This document shows, in pieces, positions 9,323 to 22,129 of a stretch of DNA of 64,000 nt. Source of the stretch: Phlegmacium glaucopus. Taxonomy: Eukaryota > Basidiomycota > Agaricomycetes > Agaricales > Cortinariaceae. Positions within the stretch are counted from its first letter, which is position 1. Every line of letters starts with the position of its first letter. The notes beneath the pieces were generated by a model. The model made no database searches. It saw only the letters and a program-made list of their open reading frames with translations, and was not told the DNA's origin. Both the position numbers and the translations under genes were made by a program. Location: NCBI GenBank assembly GCA_015039465.1, contig MU130533.1, forward strand, positions 310,001 to 374,000. Direction: 5' to 3'.

Positions 9323-11716
9323 ATGCACAGAGCCCCGTCACCCTATCATGATAGGGCCCCTTCGCCTTATAGAGCCTCTTCGCCGTATAGAGCGCCGTCT
9401 CCATACGGGGCACATTCATACGTGCCACCTACAGAAAATCAATTCCCCCCTCAGCCCCATCTGCCATCGAGCAACGTTCAGGTAGGTTCTACGACATACA
9501 CAACATCAACTGGTCCAGATGGTCGAACCTTGTACCATCACTTAAAGTAAGCACTCGAAGCGGGTTTTATCTCTCAGGTAGCCTCGGATAGCTTGCTGAT
9601 CTCTGCTTGATAGAGCCGTTGCTGCTAGGTGTGTTGAATCATAAACGAAGCTCATTTTTGCTGATCGATCACTCCGATGGTAGTTACCAGACTCCCAACG
9701 GAGTGGTGAGTGGCATTCAATGGGTACCTGCAGATGCACCTGTTCCGTCCGTAGCGCAATCGGCGAGTCGTGTCCGGTCTAATCGTTGCCAACTCCACTG
9801 ATACGTTCGGATATAGGAATTTTATACAAATCGCAGTACTGGTGGCTATGGGTATAAAGAAGACAAAAGCTCTACTCAAAATTGGTCAGTTAAATTTTTG
9901 ACTGGACACCTACTTTTGCCTAAGAAACCATTTCAACTCAGGCAACATACTGATGAGAAGAAACGGAAACAGGAAGAAAAAGAGGCCAAGCGCCTTCGTG
10001 AGCAGGGACTCGATCGCAATGATGCCGAATATGAACTTCGGATTGCGCGTGAACGTGATGCACAATCCTCTGTGAATCGTGAGCGCCGCAAAAGCTTCAA
10101 TACGGGAGGCACTGGTCCAATCTCTGGATCCGCTTCCTTCCCCGCGATTGGAAATACTGGATATCCAACCCATCCGAATGTCGCGACTGGTTACCCTCCG
10201 AGCCCATATTCTGGTTACTCCAACCTTGCTGCTCCCGTGGGAGCTCCTGTTCCCCCTCATGGCAGTGGAAATACTGGGCATATTCGCAAGCAAAGTGGCG
10301 CTTATACAGACATTACCAGACAATTTAATGACCTGGATATTGATGGCAACAAGGAATATACAGCTGAACATGACAGAAAGGCTGGTAGTGGAGGCCATAC
10401 TCGCAAGTACAGCACAAATGACGTTGGGGAACGTACTATCAGTGGCAACTACGTCGATCGAGCCAATCCATATCCAACGGCTGCTTCAGGGCCCTATAGT
10501 AATCCCAAGAATGCTCCGGCTGGACAGGGTGTCGCAAATCCTTACCCAAATTACTACAATTCATCACCAAATATGCGTCCTTCCGACATTTCTTATGGAT
10601 CCGCGAGCTCGGGATATTCAGGGTCCATGTATCCTGCTCCTTCGCGCGATCAAGCGGAGCTCATTGCGAGATCTACGACACCTTTTGGGGCTTCCCCACC
10701 TCAGGTATATCCACGGGGCCATGTTCTAGAGGGACAACACATCGTCGTTAATAACAATAATTCCCGTTCCCGGGCACCATCACCCAACCCTGGTATGAAG
10801 CATGATTTTGTTTGTGCATCTGTCTAACAGCGTCTCAAGGAAATGCATCTCCAAATATGAGTGGAAGATCCCTCCATACAGAACCGCATCAACTCCCTGC
10901 TCCAGAAGCGTTTTCACGGCCGATAAATGCGGCAAATTCGTATGCGCCTTTCGATAGTATGAAAGTTCTTGACATGGACGATCTATACGAGCCAAAGGTT
11001 CCAAAGATGCCGATAGTGTTAACAACGCATGACATATATCAGGATGATTGGAAGCGATGTATCCAAGTTCGTAATTTACCAACTTTTTTTGCCTTGCTGT
11101 CTCACGAGCTGTAATTGCTGTTTTTCAGGATTTAGCTCGTTCTTGGACTGGTCACCTTCCTGTCGGAGGCTTGGGCAGAGACGGACGGGCTCCTAAACCA
11201 GCAGCCCTTTCAGCAGATTTGATCAATCTTTGGAATGTTTCATTCTTTGGCCCACGGGGCGTTGAGCTCGTTCTGTACAAGGGTAGAGAAAGGCGAACCG
11301 GTCCCAACGCAGGCCAATTGGATTCTGAACTTGCTTCTTATGACGGTTCGGATGATTCCTCTTCCTCCAGTTCCTCAGATTCAGATTTAGGAGATCATGG
11401 GAATCATGGGAATCCAGCGGGCCCGTATGGAAGGCCCCCAATGCCGGTGGATACGTCGGATTCACGTCGCCGACGTCATGAAGAAAGGCAGGAAAGACGA
11501 CGCCGTCGCAAGGAAAAGAAGGCGCGGCGCAAGGCGAAGGCTAAAGGTTATTCGGTATACGTTGCCTATCTACCTTTAGGAAATCCCAACCCTTATGGTA
11601 AGGGGATGGTGCCTGGGGGTTATAATAGCACAACAATGCCGAACAAACCCTATGGAGGATATGCGCCCATGAACGTTCCACAATCTCGTAGTCAAGGATA
11701 TGGCACTGGATACTGA
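9323..11716 (+). CDS. Low-complexity protein of unknown function with a conserved C-terminal part
   Basis: Seven exons (9323-9546, 9614-9628, 9684-9776, 9837-9884, 9942-10792, 10840-11066, 11129-11716) join in phase to 681 residues. The N-terminus is a run of imperfect RAPSPY repeats. A charged coiled-coil-like stretch follows (KKRKQEEKEAKRLREQ), then a long Ser/Gly/Pro/Tyr-rich region. Residues about 440-560 look folded, including LTTHDIYQDDWKRC, DLARSWTGHLP and LINLWNVSFFGPRGVELV. The tail has a Ser/Asp run and a strongly basic RRRRKEKKARRKAKAK block that could bind RNA or target the nucleus. The second exon is only 15 nt and the donor of exon 3 is my choice among alternatives. No family recognised. 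Confidence 0.75.
9341..9356. repeat. Perfect 16-bp palindrome
   Basis: CCCTATCATGATAGGG reads the same on both strands. It lies in the first coding codons of the RAPSPY-repeat gene, within DNA built of related short repeats. It may be chance from the repeat structure. Confidence 0.6.
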
Positions 11717-11897
11717 ATCTACTCGAACACGTCTTTGTACATCTATGCTGCGCAGCATTTGCTGCTTGGGTTTTGTTTCTTTTCTATTGTCGGTGTTCGT
11801 CTCACTAGTTGTACAACTCTCAAAAATACGATCGTTCAGTACAGGACTACTTACGCCTAGCTAATATAAGTCAAGTATGGCACCTCTGAAAGAACAA

Positions 11898-14800
11898 TCA
11901 CCACCCTCGACCCCTGCCCCGGCTCTGCGTTGATCCACTATTATGATAACCTAGAGCACCACCTCTCGGTGGATAACTAGGGGGATGGGCAGACGCGCCA
12001 TACCCATATCCTCCATATCCGCCGTAGCTACCGCTTTCTCCATTCCTGTACGCGTTGTAATTATCTGAACTAGATGCTGAACTATACCCATTACGACCAT
12101 TGTAGGAGTTTGAAGCAGCATAGCCGCCCCTGGAGTAAGAAGATTCTCCGCCATAACCCCCGTAGTTGTGGGCAGGGCGGGCCCCTCCCATTCCACTATG
12201 GGAGCCGCCATATCCCGAATTCGCTGGAGGAGCTTGGTAGGGAGTTCGTGACGAGTATGAGCTCTGTTGGTATGAGTAATGACCTCGACTAGCATAGCCA
12301 CCCCTGTTATTGTTGTAGTCATTTCCATGAGGCTGAGAACTGTAATTGTTAGGACGAGAGTGAAATGGATCATTACGATTTCGATCAAAGCCATTGCCTC
12401 GGCCTCTGCCTCCACTATCCCACGTTCCACGACCGCGGCCGCGACCTCCTTGTCTCGTCACCTCCAGATCATTTGGTGATAGTATGCGAGGCGGCCTCCT
12501 AGTCCCCGGTAACAGGACAGATCGGTGGGGTGTTAACTGCTTAGGGAAGAAGTAAAACATTGAAAGCGAACGGTCGTTTTTTATGTCGGATAGACCCTGA
12601 GATGTCAAGGGGCAGTAGTAAGTAGAACCGGGAATGCAATCCGGATCTGGGAGCACACAGCCGCTTATGCCTTTGCTAAGTTGTGGATCGATTGGGATGG
12701 GCTAATACAAAAGATTCATTAGAATTCAAGGCCATTGGCTAAATGAATTCACCTCTTGGCTTTTCCGTTTTCCATACAATGCTTCATAGAAGGGATAAAG
12801 AGGATGTGCGTCTGAAGTATAAATCACATGGTTTCCCCAGCGATTATTCCGATTGTTTTCTTCTTCAGAGAGGTTGGGATAGTCTATGGCCATGGCCCCC
12901 AACAGCCGTTCTTGATCGATAAACGGAAGTATTGCGACGCCTTGCCATGCCATTTTCTTTCCGTTCATATCAATTTCGAAGGTTGAAGGGTAAAAATCTA
13001 TAATTGGAGAATCTTCGTCTGTCATTAAGTGATGGAATGGTTGAGGAATGTGTTGCCGACTGTGAAGGTTTCATCAAAGTTCGTTCACGATCGCGCCAAG
13101 ATTCTCAGTAACGCACCTTGCAGCAGGGAAAACACCCATAAGTTGTTCAAAGGGTCTAAAAGGTTGACCGAGTTCAAATTCAATATTCATTTTATCAACC
13201 TCTTCAAAATCTGCGGCAAATGGGGCAAAGTGATATGGATAATACCACTGCCAGGACGGCGTCTGATAAATCTATATTAGCTGCTTGGCGACAGGGAATG
13301 TGGAGATCACCATACCCCTTGATAATAATAACACAAAACCCAAGCTAGCCCTTCAATATAACTCTGCGTCAAGCTGATAGATAACATCCTTCAATACCAG
13401 AAGTCCCAGATACGAAGACGGTGATACTTACTTCTTCCTGAAGGCAGCATCTGTCAATTCCACTCCAAATTTCTGTCGGTAATACCGCTCCTTGTAACCA
13501 GGTTCCCACAATCTGAAGCAGAGTATTTAGTGAAATTATAGAGGGTATATGAACGCTAAACCAACTTCACATGATCCACTTGCTCTGCTGTCCCATCTGC
13601 GTTGACTTTGAGAGTTAATGATGGGGAAGCGTCATCGTCATCCTCCTCAATTGTGACCACATCTTCCGCGGGCTCGTTAGCTCCGGGGCCTTCCTCAAAT
13701 TTGCGTTTGGCGCCAGCTAGGATATCCAGAACTTCGCCAGCTACAGCTACGGACTCATTGGAAAGCATTTTTGTGTCAGGATCTAGTTCACCGTCGGCAT
13801 CGGCGTCACTTTCGGCTGGTGTTTGGGACCTAGGTATTTGCGGAACTGGTGGTGGCAACAGAGATGGCGAAGGATCCCTTTGACGAGGATAGGCACCGAG
13901 CCCGGGGACGCCATCCATATCATCATCGGCATTAGATTCATTGGCTGGTTCCGGTTTTGGAACGGGAACGGGAACGGAAGAAGCCTTTGCAGAAGGTTTG
14001 ACGGGTGAGAGGCCGTTCAACTGGGCCTTGAGTACTTCAGCAGCACTCATATTTGCCATCCGTATGGCACGACGGTTCGCAACTACATCACGATTTGATC
14101 CGGCAAGTGCCTGCGCTGCGGTTGGAGCATTCCGAATAGATTGAGGGGTAGGCGCAGCTCCAAGCCCGATCGAATCAGCATTTGCAGCAAAATTATACGA
14201 CGGTCGTTGTGGGAGAGAGGGGTGCATAATATTATTTGAAGATGTGGGAACGGTAGGGGCGGCGGTCAGTGCCATTGTTTGTGATGGCCCTGCCGAGAAA
14301 TCAGTCTTGTCTTGTTCTAGTTTACGCCGTTTTGCGTTCTCATCCTGGCGTTCTTCAGCTATTATATATCAAATTGAGTGTTAATTAAACGTTGTCCATT
14401 AGCAAAGGAAGGGCAGTCATCCGAAAAGTTCTGCCAAAGAATGGTATGGTGAAACAGACCTTCACGCCGTCTCCTAAAGATCTCATCTTCTCGTTTAGCA
14501 AGACCCTCAAGAATGATTTGTGCTCGCGACAACTCAAGACGACCCTGGTTTGTCAGGTAACCACCCATTCTTGGGAGCTCGGTTTTCCAAATCTTCAAAA
14601 GCGTATCAATCGCGCCTTCTCGAATCTCAAGCGAAGGTAGATGGGGGAGGAAATCATTGCCGACAAAGAAAATAAGCAGCACCCAATCATCAATGGCCTG
14701 TTCCAATGAGAAAGGAAAATAGGAAGAAGGAACATCGAGTTCCACTTCGAGATATTCGCGTAAGATCGCAACGTCTAGAAAAATGAACGGCTTTTTATCT

Positions 14801-16122
14801 GGTGGAGGTTTTTTCTGTATTTCTGCTTTTGTGCCAGTACATTGAGCAGCGTAATGACCTTCCTGTCCACACATGCGACATGCCGATGGACTGGTATCAT
14901 TCGCAAACACGTCTTCTCGAAGTACCCTGAAGTAAGGCTCATGCGTTGCCAGTGCGAGCATAATGAGGTCAGCATCCTGGGAATATAAGTGTCGTTGAAA
15001 CAAAAAAGGGTAGCTGCACGTACTAAACCGTAAATTACGTGGCGTGTATTTGGGTCATGGTCAGGATTACTTCGTTGGCGTCTGATATAGTCCATGATTT
15101 TGTGTTCTCCTTCTCCAGGCACTCCAGCATCTGAGATAAGGACTTGGATCTATGGAAAAATTGAGATAACTTTTCAAGCGCAGAGCGAAATAAGGCTTAC
15201 ATCCTTCCAACCTGGGTCCATGTTCATTTTTTGTGCTACCCAATAACGAAGTGAAGACGCAAGGAGATGCATGAAAGGTGTTCCCGGGGTGATAGCATTT
15301 GAATCCCATGAAACTTTGTTTTTCTCGTCTTCCGAGACCTGCTTGCCCATAGCTAAGAGGACACTATCTTAGAACAGAATATTATTGCCGGTAGAAAAGA
15401 GGCAGACATACACTGCCAAAGCGCAACAGACTCTTTCCGTGCTTCTTCCTTCTCCTTGGCTTCTTGAGAAGAACGAAAGCGACGAGAGCGTTGTTGATTC
15501 ATTTTTGCGCGCGGAGCAACGCCGTCTTGTGTTCATTATCAAATATGAAATTAGACCCCATATGTGAACAATGACTCACCAATAGCCATAAATAATAACT
15601 TGCGGGGTCGAATCATGTTGACCACTCGCTCTGTATACTTAAATATCTCAACCATCATTTCTTCCTCCGTCTCTGGAGCAGGCTGCATTCATGTGGTATA
15701 AGAAACAATCTCAGTCAATAACATTTTACGACGGACCTTGCCCTCGGGGTGTGTGCAGGGGTGAACCTATACGGAAGGCATGAAGATGGACTTGAAAACA
15801 ATAATGGATGAGAAACTAACGATTCCGTTCATATCGAGATACAGATTGTCGAATTCAACACCATTAGGGTTGGCGTGTACTATGTTGACGGGGACCGTAA
15901 TGTACTCGCCGTCTTCTCCGGGAATTTTGGAGTCTTCCTCCTCCTCTACAGGATAAACTGCGAAGCAAAACGATGAGAAAAAAATGGAAATGGCTCGTCT
16001 CCGGGAAGCACTGACTGATCTTAGGATATTTCTTGCTGAGCCAACGGAAAAGTGCTGGGACACCCTATGAATGACATTGTTGTCAGCAATATCGAGACTT
16101 ACCTGTAAGCGATACTCACCAT
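11898..16122 (-). CDS. RAT1: Nuclear 5'-3' exoribonuclease Rat1/Xrn2
   Basis: Fifteen exons give 1139 residues. They are 16122-16120, 16064-16016, 15957-15821, 15766-15737, 15682-15580, 15525-15412, 15352-15201, 15149-15024, 14976-14460, 14358-13566, 13512-13432, 13373-13316, 13262-13117, 13059-12753 and 12701-11898, and every join keeps phase. The N-terminus [14 protein letters not shown], then [43 protein letters not shown] and [19 protein letters not shown] are XRN catalytic-core sequences with the metal-binding acidic residues. A CCHC zinc knuckle ([14 protein letters not shown]) sits between them, as in Xrn2. [16 protein letters not shown] and [12 protein letters not shown] follow. The tail is rich in Arg-Gly and Tyr-Gly. 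The enzyme degrades uncapped nuclear RNA and promotes transcription termination. The first coding exon is the ATG alone. Confidence 0.96.
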
Positions 16123-16555
16123 AATGAGCGTTCACGAGTCGCGATTTGATAAGATATAGCGATGTGAAGAGAGACTTTTCAAAGCCTCCAAGGTGTCGAT
16201 GTGTCGGTCGTGTGTGGTGGTTGGGACAGAAACAAATCTTCAGGCGCCGCATAAACTGGAGCATGCCGGAATTGCACATGACACTTGAAGTCTGTTTTTA
16301 TTTATTAATTATTATCCCATTGACACTTATGTGCTTCATCAATAGTATATTCTGTTATTCCTCATTATATCAACATTATATCTCTTTTAAATTTCAAAAA
16401 GTGAAAAATTATTCAGAGAAATGGCTTCAATTTGATGGCTGTTTCGTTCACTGGTTCCACGTGATTTTGTGACAGACCCATGTGACGGACCTCACTGACT
16501 CAGGTTGTAATCATTTACATCGACGCAGAATTCATGATCAGAACCCTTGTACACC

Positions 16556-18192
16556 ATGCTTGTCCAAATGCCAGATCAAAACCCGAATTCCCCGGCGAAA
16601 CCTCACGGACGTCCTGCGCAGAAGAGCATGACAAAAGCGGAACGGAGAGAACTTCAAGAAAAACAGAGAGCAGCTAAACTTCAGCAGCAAGGAAAGCAGA
16701 CGCAACAGACGCAACAGACGCAACAGACGCAACAATCAGGATCAGCTACAGGGCAACCAAAAACAAAACCCCCGCCGACGCCTCAAAAGAAGTCATTCAG
16801 TGTAGATGCAAAACAACATGCGTCCACCTCGAGGGATGTCGCATCGGGTGTAGCAGGAGAGGAAGCTACTGGAAAATCATTATCTCATGGACTACGCATA
16901 TTTTCTCATTTTGGTCAACCCAGACCAATCGCTCATACGAAGGGAGACATCCATCCAGCAATCATCAGGCTAGGACTGCTCTTTTCAGAGTTCAGAATAT
17001 GCGGTGCTAACGCAAGATGCATTGCAACTCTTACTGCATTCAAAAAGGTGTCTCCCGATCGCTGTTCATTGCTTAATGCACTGAACTTGTTTGTCGATGG
17101 GTTTAGGTGATACAGGATTACTCTACGCCTGCACATAATACCCTTTCTCGGCATTTGATGACCCATCTCTCGCCTCAAATAACGCACCTTGTGTCCGCTC
17201 GGCCAATGTCAGTCACAATGGGCAATGCGATCCGGGAACTCAAATTGGAGATTAGTGGGATAGACATCGACATGATCGAACAGGATGTAAGTATCAAACA
17301 CATAGTTGAATGATTCTGATGTAACCCATTTTCGATAGGCTAAGGATACACTTTGCGTTAAGATCGACAATTATATTCGTGACCGGATTATCATTGCGGA
17401 CGAAGTGATCCAAGAACTTGCAGGAAAGAAAATTAAAGATGGTGATGTCATTCTGACATACGCAAGGTCTGTCAATCCTCTGATATCGTACTAACCATCT
17501 AATCCATAACCTTTTCTATCGTGACAGATCTTCAGTTGTGGAAAAGGTCCTTTTACAAGCACAGGAAGATGGCAAAAAGTTCTCTGTAATAGTCGTAGAT
17601 TCGAAACCCCTTCTAGAAGGTACAAATCACAATCCATCCTATTCATTTCTCTAACTTTTTCCCAATCTAGGCAAAGCACTTTTAAAGGTTCTGACAGGCG
17701 GGTCGAATCCAATACAGTGTACTTATGTGCTTTTACCGGCATTATCATCCCTCTTGACGGAAGTCACGACGGTCTTTTTGGGTGCTCATTCCCTTTTCTC
17801 TAATGGAGCCGTATATTCTCGGGCAGGTACCGCCATGGTGGCTATGATGGCAAAGGCGCACAGTGTGCCCGTTGTCGTTTGTTGTGAGACTTATAAATTC
17901 AGTGACGGTGTCATGGTCGATGGATTCAGCAAAAACGAATTGGGTGAGCTGGCTATGAGCCCTTCATGTGTGTTACTTATACATTTATTCCTGTTACCAA
18001 GTTCCCCTCACAATAACACGGCGAAATTCGAATTTGAAAGCTGCGCCTCCCAGACAGAATCTTGAAATACTAAATCCGTTATACGATCTAACACCTCCAA
18101 CATATATTACCGCAGTGGTTACGGAGGTCGGGCTCATTCCTCCCAGCAGTATTAGCTCAATACCTCTGGCACTTGGGAAGACGATGTTGTAG
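16556..18192 (+). CDS. GCD2: Translation initiation factor eIF2B subunit delta
   Basis: Six exons (16556-17047, 17107-17286, 17339-17466, 17528-17619, 17671-17943, 18002-18192) give 451 residues. The N-terminal third is basic and Gln-rich. The C-terminal Rossmann-like eIF2B alpha/beta/delta domain is clear: VIQDYSTPAHNTLSRHL, SARPMSVTMGNAIRELK, GDVILTYARSSVVEKVL, FSVIVVDSKP, VFLGAHSLFSNGAVYSRAGT and PVVVCCETYKFSD. The subunit is part of the regulatory core of the eIF2 guanine nucleotide exchange factor and senses phosphorylated eIF2. For the last intron I preferred donor 17944 (58 nt) over one at 17968, which would leave an implausible 34-nt intron; both keep the frame. Confidence 0.94.
16697..16732 (+). 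repeat. Four 9-bp tandem units inside the eIF2B delta gene
   Basis: The unit CAGACGCAA repeats four times without change and encodes a Gln-Thr-Gln repeat in the disordered N-terminus. Such a tract can change length between strains. Confidence 0.85.
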
Positions 18193-18340
18193 TTGAAGTT
18201 ATGCGCATGATAGTTGGCGTGGATAGTACTTAGGTAGTTAGACAATGTCTGTTGTAATTATTCCAATGTGTATGTTTAAGGTAGAGAAGACCCAAAGGGG
18301 TGTCCAAAACTTATTGCCACAACTCAGAATATGTACATAG

Positions 18341-19120
18341 TTAAAGTTCCTTCTTTTCAGCGTTCGCCTTTGTGGTATTATTCTCTATAAGCTTTGTTCG
18401 TATCCAATCAAAAGCGCGGTCAGTGACATGCTCTACCGGATGATCAAAGAGGTACGGCAAAATGGGAACGATAACGAGACCAGTCATGGTTGGGCCCCAG
18501 GTTTTAACTTTGGGATTTGTTGCATTACGGAAAACCTTCCGTGACTGAGCCACGGCAGTATGGATCGTGAACGCAGGCAGAGCCCTACACGACGGATTCT
18601 AAGCTACAGTTTCTCTTTTGATAATTGAGAATAGACTTACATGGAGGCTATAGATTGAAACGTAGCACGTTGAACGGCAGCTATGCCGACTCGGGTGGGC
18701 TCAGAAAAATTGGCAGCTTCAATAGGTGAAGGACCGCGACGGTGAGTTTTATAGGACTCGTATGCGACGTCACTGAGTGGAAGAGATGTTAGGTTACGTG
18801 TAGTGGGATGATGGGTGTAATTACCCGGAAAGGTATAACCAAGATACTCCGTATGCGGCAGTCACAACCCAGGGAGGTACGACTGGTCGAAAGGCCTCTC
18901 CCACGTCGCTTGTCTGTATATAGGCTTACATGATATGAGGATGAACGGAAAGTGTGAAAGTTGAGTCGCGTACGTATGCAATATAGCGAGTGCTGGCTCG
19001 CAAAGCTGTTCTAAGACGAGCACCGTATGCCAGATATCGAATATCGGAGTCCGTTGTATTTGCATTACGGTCAGAAAGTTCTTTGACCTTGTCCTGAGCC
19101 GCTTCGACTGTTGAGCTCAT
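18341..19120 (-). CDS. MTFP1/MTP18-family mitochondrial inner-membrane protein
   Basis: Four exons (19120-18974, 18913-18825, 18772-18641, 18584-18341) give 203 residues. The conserved family stretches are DIRYLAYGARLRTALRAS, SDVGEAFRPVVPPWVV, YGVSWLYLSGDVAYE and a C-terminal GLVIVPILPYLFDHPVEHV. Animal MTFP1 (mitochondrial fission process 1) is an inner-membrane protein that affects fission, and the same role is inferred here. The ATG at 19120 fits the usual short N-terminus; an in-frame ATG at 19177 would add 19 residues but nearly reach the divergent FHL1-like gene at 19214. Confidence 0.85.
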
Positions 19121-19213
19121 GGTCAAAAAGATGACTCTTGAGTCACGTGCATTACCCTCTTCCTCGTTATTGACCATAACATCGCCGACGATTTCTCCTA
19201 TTTCATTTTAAAT

Positions 19214-21519
19214 ATGGATACACGAACACGCTCAACCTCCCCTACAGGTGGCGAACAACCTAGGCCGGCAACACCCCCGCCTGTTCAGGACAAGATATCC
19301 GCTTATTATTCACTTGTGTTTCCCCATTTCACATTCTACATCCAGACACTCTCCATCACCATCGGTCGTAGATGCGCCCCCAACGCTGCAACCTCGTCGA
19401 CAGCCGATCAGTCTCCGGTCGATGTTGACCTCGGGGCATTAAAGAGCGTATCTCGCCTGCATGCCAAGATTGAGTATGACCAAGAGGAGGACCGCTTTGT
19501 ACTAGTCGTTATCGGACGCAATGGCGCCTGGGTAGACGGCGTTTGGTCTGGTTCTGGGACACGCGCACCTTTGGGCGAAAGGTAAGATAGCCTTCACTTG
19601 CATTCCGACACACTGTTCATTCTACTAGGTCCCAAATTCAGATAGCCTCCCGAACCTTCCACTTTATCCTTCCCCCTCCCCCGCCGCCTGAGGATACCCC
19701 TTCGCCAAGCTCACAATCCTCGGCAAACCGCCCACGCTCGCCATCTGTCGACATAACCTCTATATCTCCGCCTTCATCTCAACCATCTCATTCACCCCCA
19801 CCACCAATTGAGGCGAAACTCGAACCACCACCCGAACCACAATTACCGCCAAAGCCCAAAGGCAAAACTCAACCCCAGCCCCAACTACCTAATTCTAATG
19901 CAATTGGCAAGTCTAATAAAGCCAGTTCCAAAAAGCGGAAAAAAGGCGACCCCGATCCAGTACCTGTCCTCGAGCGACCGAAGCCTGAAGATATGCCACC
20001 AAAGCCCTCATTGACCTATGCTCAATTGATATACCGTGCCATCAAAGACATTGGGGGCAAGGCTACTCTCCAAGAGATCTGTACTTGGATAATGAACACG
20101 CATGATTACTACCGTTTTGCCGATGGCGCTTGGATGGTAATTATTCTTTCCTTGACATCCTTCCAGACGTTCAATTAATGTAGTCCCCAGAGTTCTGTTC
20201 GCCACAATCTTTCATCAGGTCGTGCCTTTCTAAAGATGGAGAGGTGCGGAGGAGACAGGGGAAAGGGCTTCTTTTGGTCTATCGATGAGAAACATGCCCA
20301 GGCATTGGAAGAACAAGAGTCAAAGCTTCAACAAGCTGCAGCTGCAGCTGCTCAAGGCATATCTCTTACGACAGAAGCCCCTACAAAAAGTCGTAAACGA
20401 GATAAAGGTGCATTACTTGAACCACCCCTCAAACGAAGCGTCAGAGGGGATTTGAACGGTGCCCTTCTACCCCCGCCTTTAACTTCAGCGCCATTATACA
20501 GAGGTTCTACCACCACAACGACTGTATCCACAGCTCCAGTTTCTCGTGTATCGAGCTCGAGCAGTCCTCCAGTCCCAGCGGTACCTGCAGCCGCTGGGAC
20601 TCCTGCAGTGACTGGGGTATTCCCCTATACATCTCAGCCATCGTCCGCGCTAACATCTGGCCACACGAGTGCTCCCTTGAGTGCGATGAATCCTTATGCT
20701 GCTTTGACCCAAGCAAACTGGGGACTGCATCCACCCGTTCCCCTTTCTGTCGCCGCAACTTCATCTGCAACCCCTACCACAGTGTCACCTGTCCCATCTA
20801 CATCCACGACGTCCGTAAGCCACATTGCTTCGACTTCGGCCCGGCCTGCTCTTCTACAACAACCTACACCAGTTCCCGATGTTGTCATCCCTATCGTCCT
20901 TGGCCCTATACCTCCTACTCATCCCGACTTCGCTCCTAATCACCCGAATAACTCGGCCAAAGAAGGTTATATGGTCCTGCATGAGCGAAAGCTTATTCTT
21001 GATCCTGACGTATTCGTAGGCTTGACAAACGAAATGCTGGCAGAACTAGAGAAAATGGGAGCGCGGGCCGCTTTGGCGGTTTTAACTAACCATATGGTGA
21101 GGGCTCTCAAGGAAAGGAGGGCAAAAGGGCGGGGTAAAGAACGTGGTGGTCGAAGACTCAGAGGCACCGGCGGACGGGGCGGAATGACGAGAAAGGCTGG
21201 GCAGACACCATTCACAAACGTGCCATTAGATCATACAAAGAAAAGGACTGGAGCCGCTCTTGAGAAACCTACAGAAGCTGACCTGTGCATGGCTGGCAGC
21301 AATGCGAGGATGGAGATGAAACCACCAGCGTCTGTCCCAGGGTCAATACTTGATCCAATCCCGATTGGCAGTCAAGTTACACATGCTATTGAAGATGATG
21401 GCAAGACTTCCCAAGCTGAACCGGGCTCTCCCCTTATTGTTATTGATGATTCTGAGAATGAAGAACCGGCGGCGAAGAAGAGGAAGGTGGACGGCGGATT
21501 GGCTATGGCTACGAGCTGA
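19214..21519 (+). CDS. FHL1: FHA plus forkhead transcription factor, Fhl1 type
   Basis: Three exons (19214-19581, 19629-20136, 20191-21519) give 734 residues. Residues about 30-130 form an FHA domain (SITIGRR, SVSRLHAKIEYDQ, NGAWVDG). A forkhead domain follows from about residue 249 (LTYAQLIYRAIKDIGGKATLQ, with SVRHNLSSGRAFLKMER after the splice). FHA and forkhead together are the signature of Fhl1, which controls ribosomal-protein genes in yeast. The remainder is Pro/Ser/Thr-rich with a basic RG-containing block near residue 590 and a C-terminal AAKKRKVDGG nuclear-signal-like motif. I chose the acceptor at 20190 over one at 20183 because it keeps the forkhead reading. The gene starts only 93 bp from the MTFP1-like start. 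Confidence 0.9.
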
Positions 21520-22129
21520 GAGTTGTGTGTCTTCTTTTTCTCTTTCTGCCCACCTTCTACTTTCCTGTTCAGTACTTTCTTTATCTGATTTGGGAGGGTT
21601 CACGAGAGGTTTTTAGTACTTATCATGACCCGCGGACCTGCAAGGCACGTATCATAAGCAAGAACAGTTCTTTCGACCGTGATTCTTGATTCCGCTTACG
21701 AAAGGACACTATTCTACCCCATCTGATTCTGGGAATGACTGACGAGAAATATACCACATAGATGCCTTCGAACTTTCTGCTGAGGTCTGATGATCAACTT
21801 TATAGTATCTTACTTTCTGCACTCAGTAAAAGCGATTGTTGTGTGAATGTTGACACTTTCAATGATACAACATTCACAGTTGCACAACATCCATCTACCT
21901 GAGTAATAAATGCCATCCAAAACTGAAGTACTGACCAATGACTCTCAATTTTTGTGCTTAATTAGGATCCTTTTCAGCTTGAGAAAGTTAATTTAAAAAA
22001 AGTTTCAACTGTAATTATCTAAGTTGGTCAAATTGTTGTACCAGTGAAGTATGATGTCATACTATTGATCAGAAACCTAATTTTACACTATGACATTCCA
22101 CTTCTTTCAACTTGATTTCCCACATTTTT
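21520..22129. other. AT-rich intergenic stretch, no gene seen
   Basis: No open frame of note and no recognisable motif. It begins the gene-poor island that contains the transposon. Confidence 0.6.

Noticed and set aside
17968..18001. A 34-nt intron in the eIF2B delta gene
   Set aside because: Too short. The GTGAGC donor at 17944 gives a normal 58-nt intron in the same frame.
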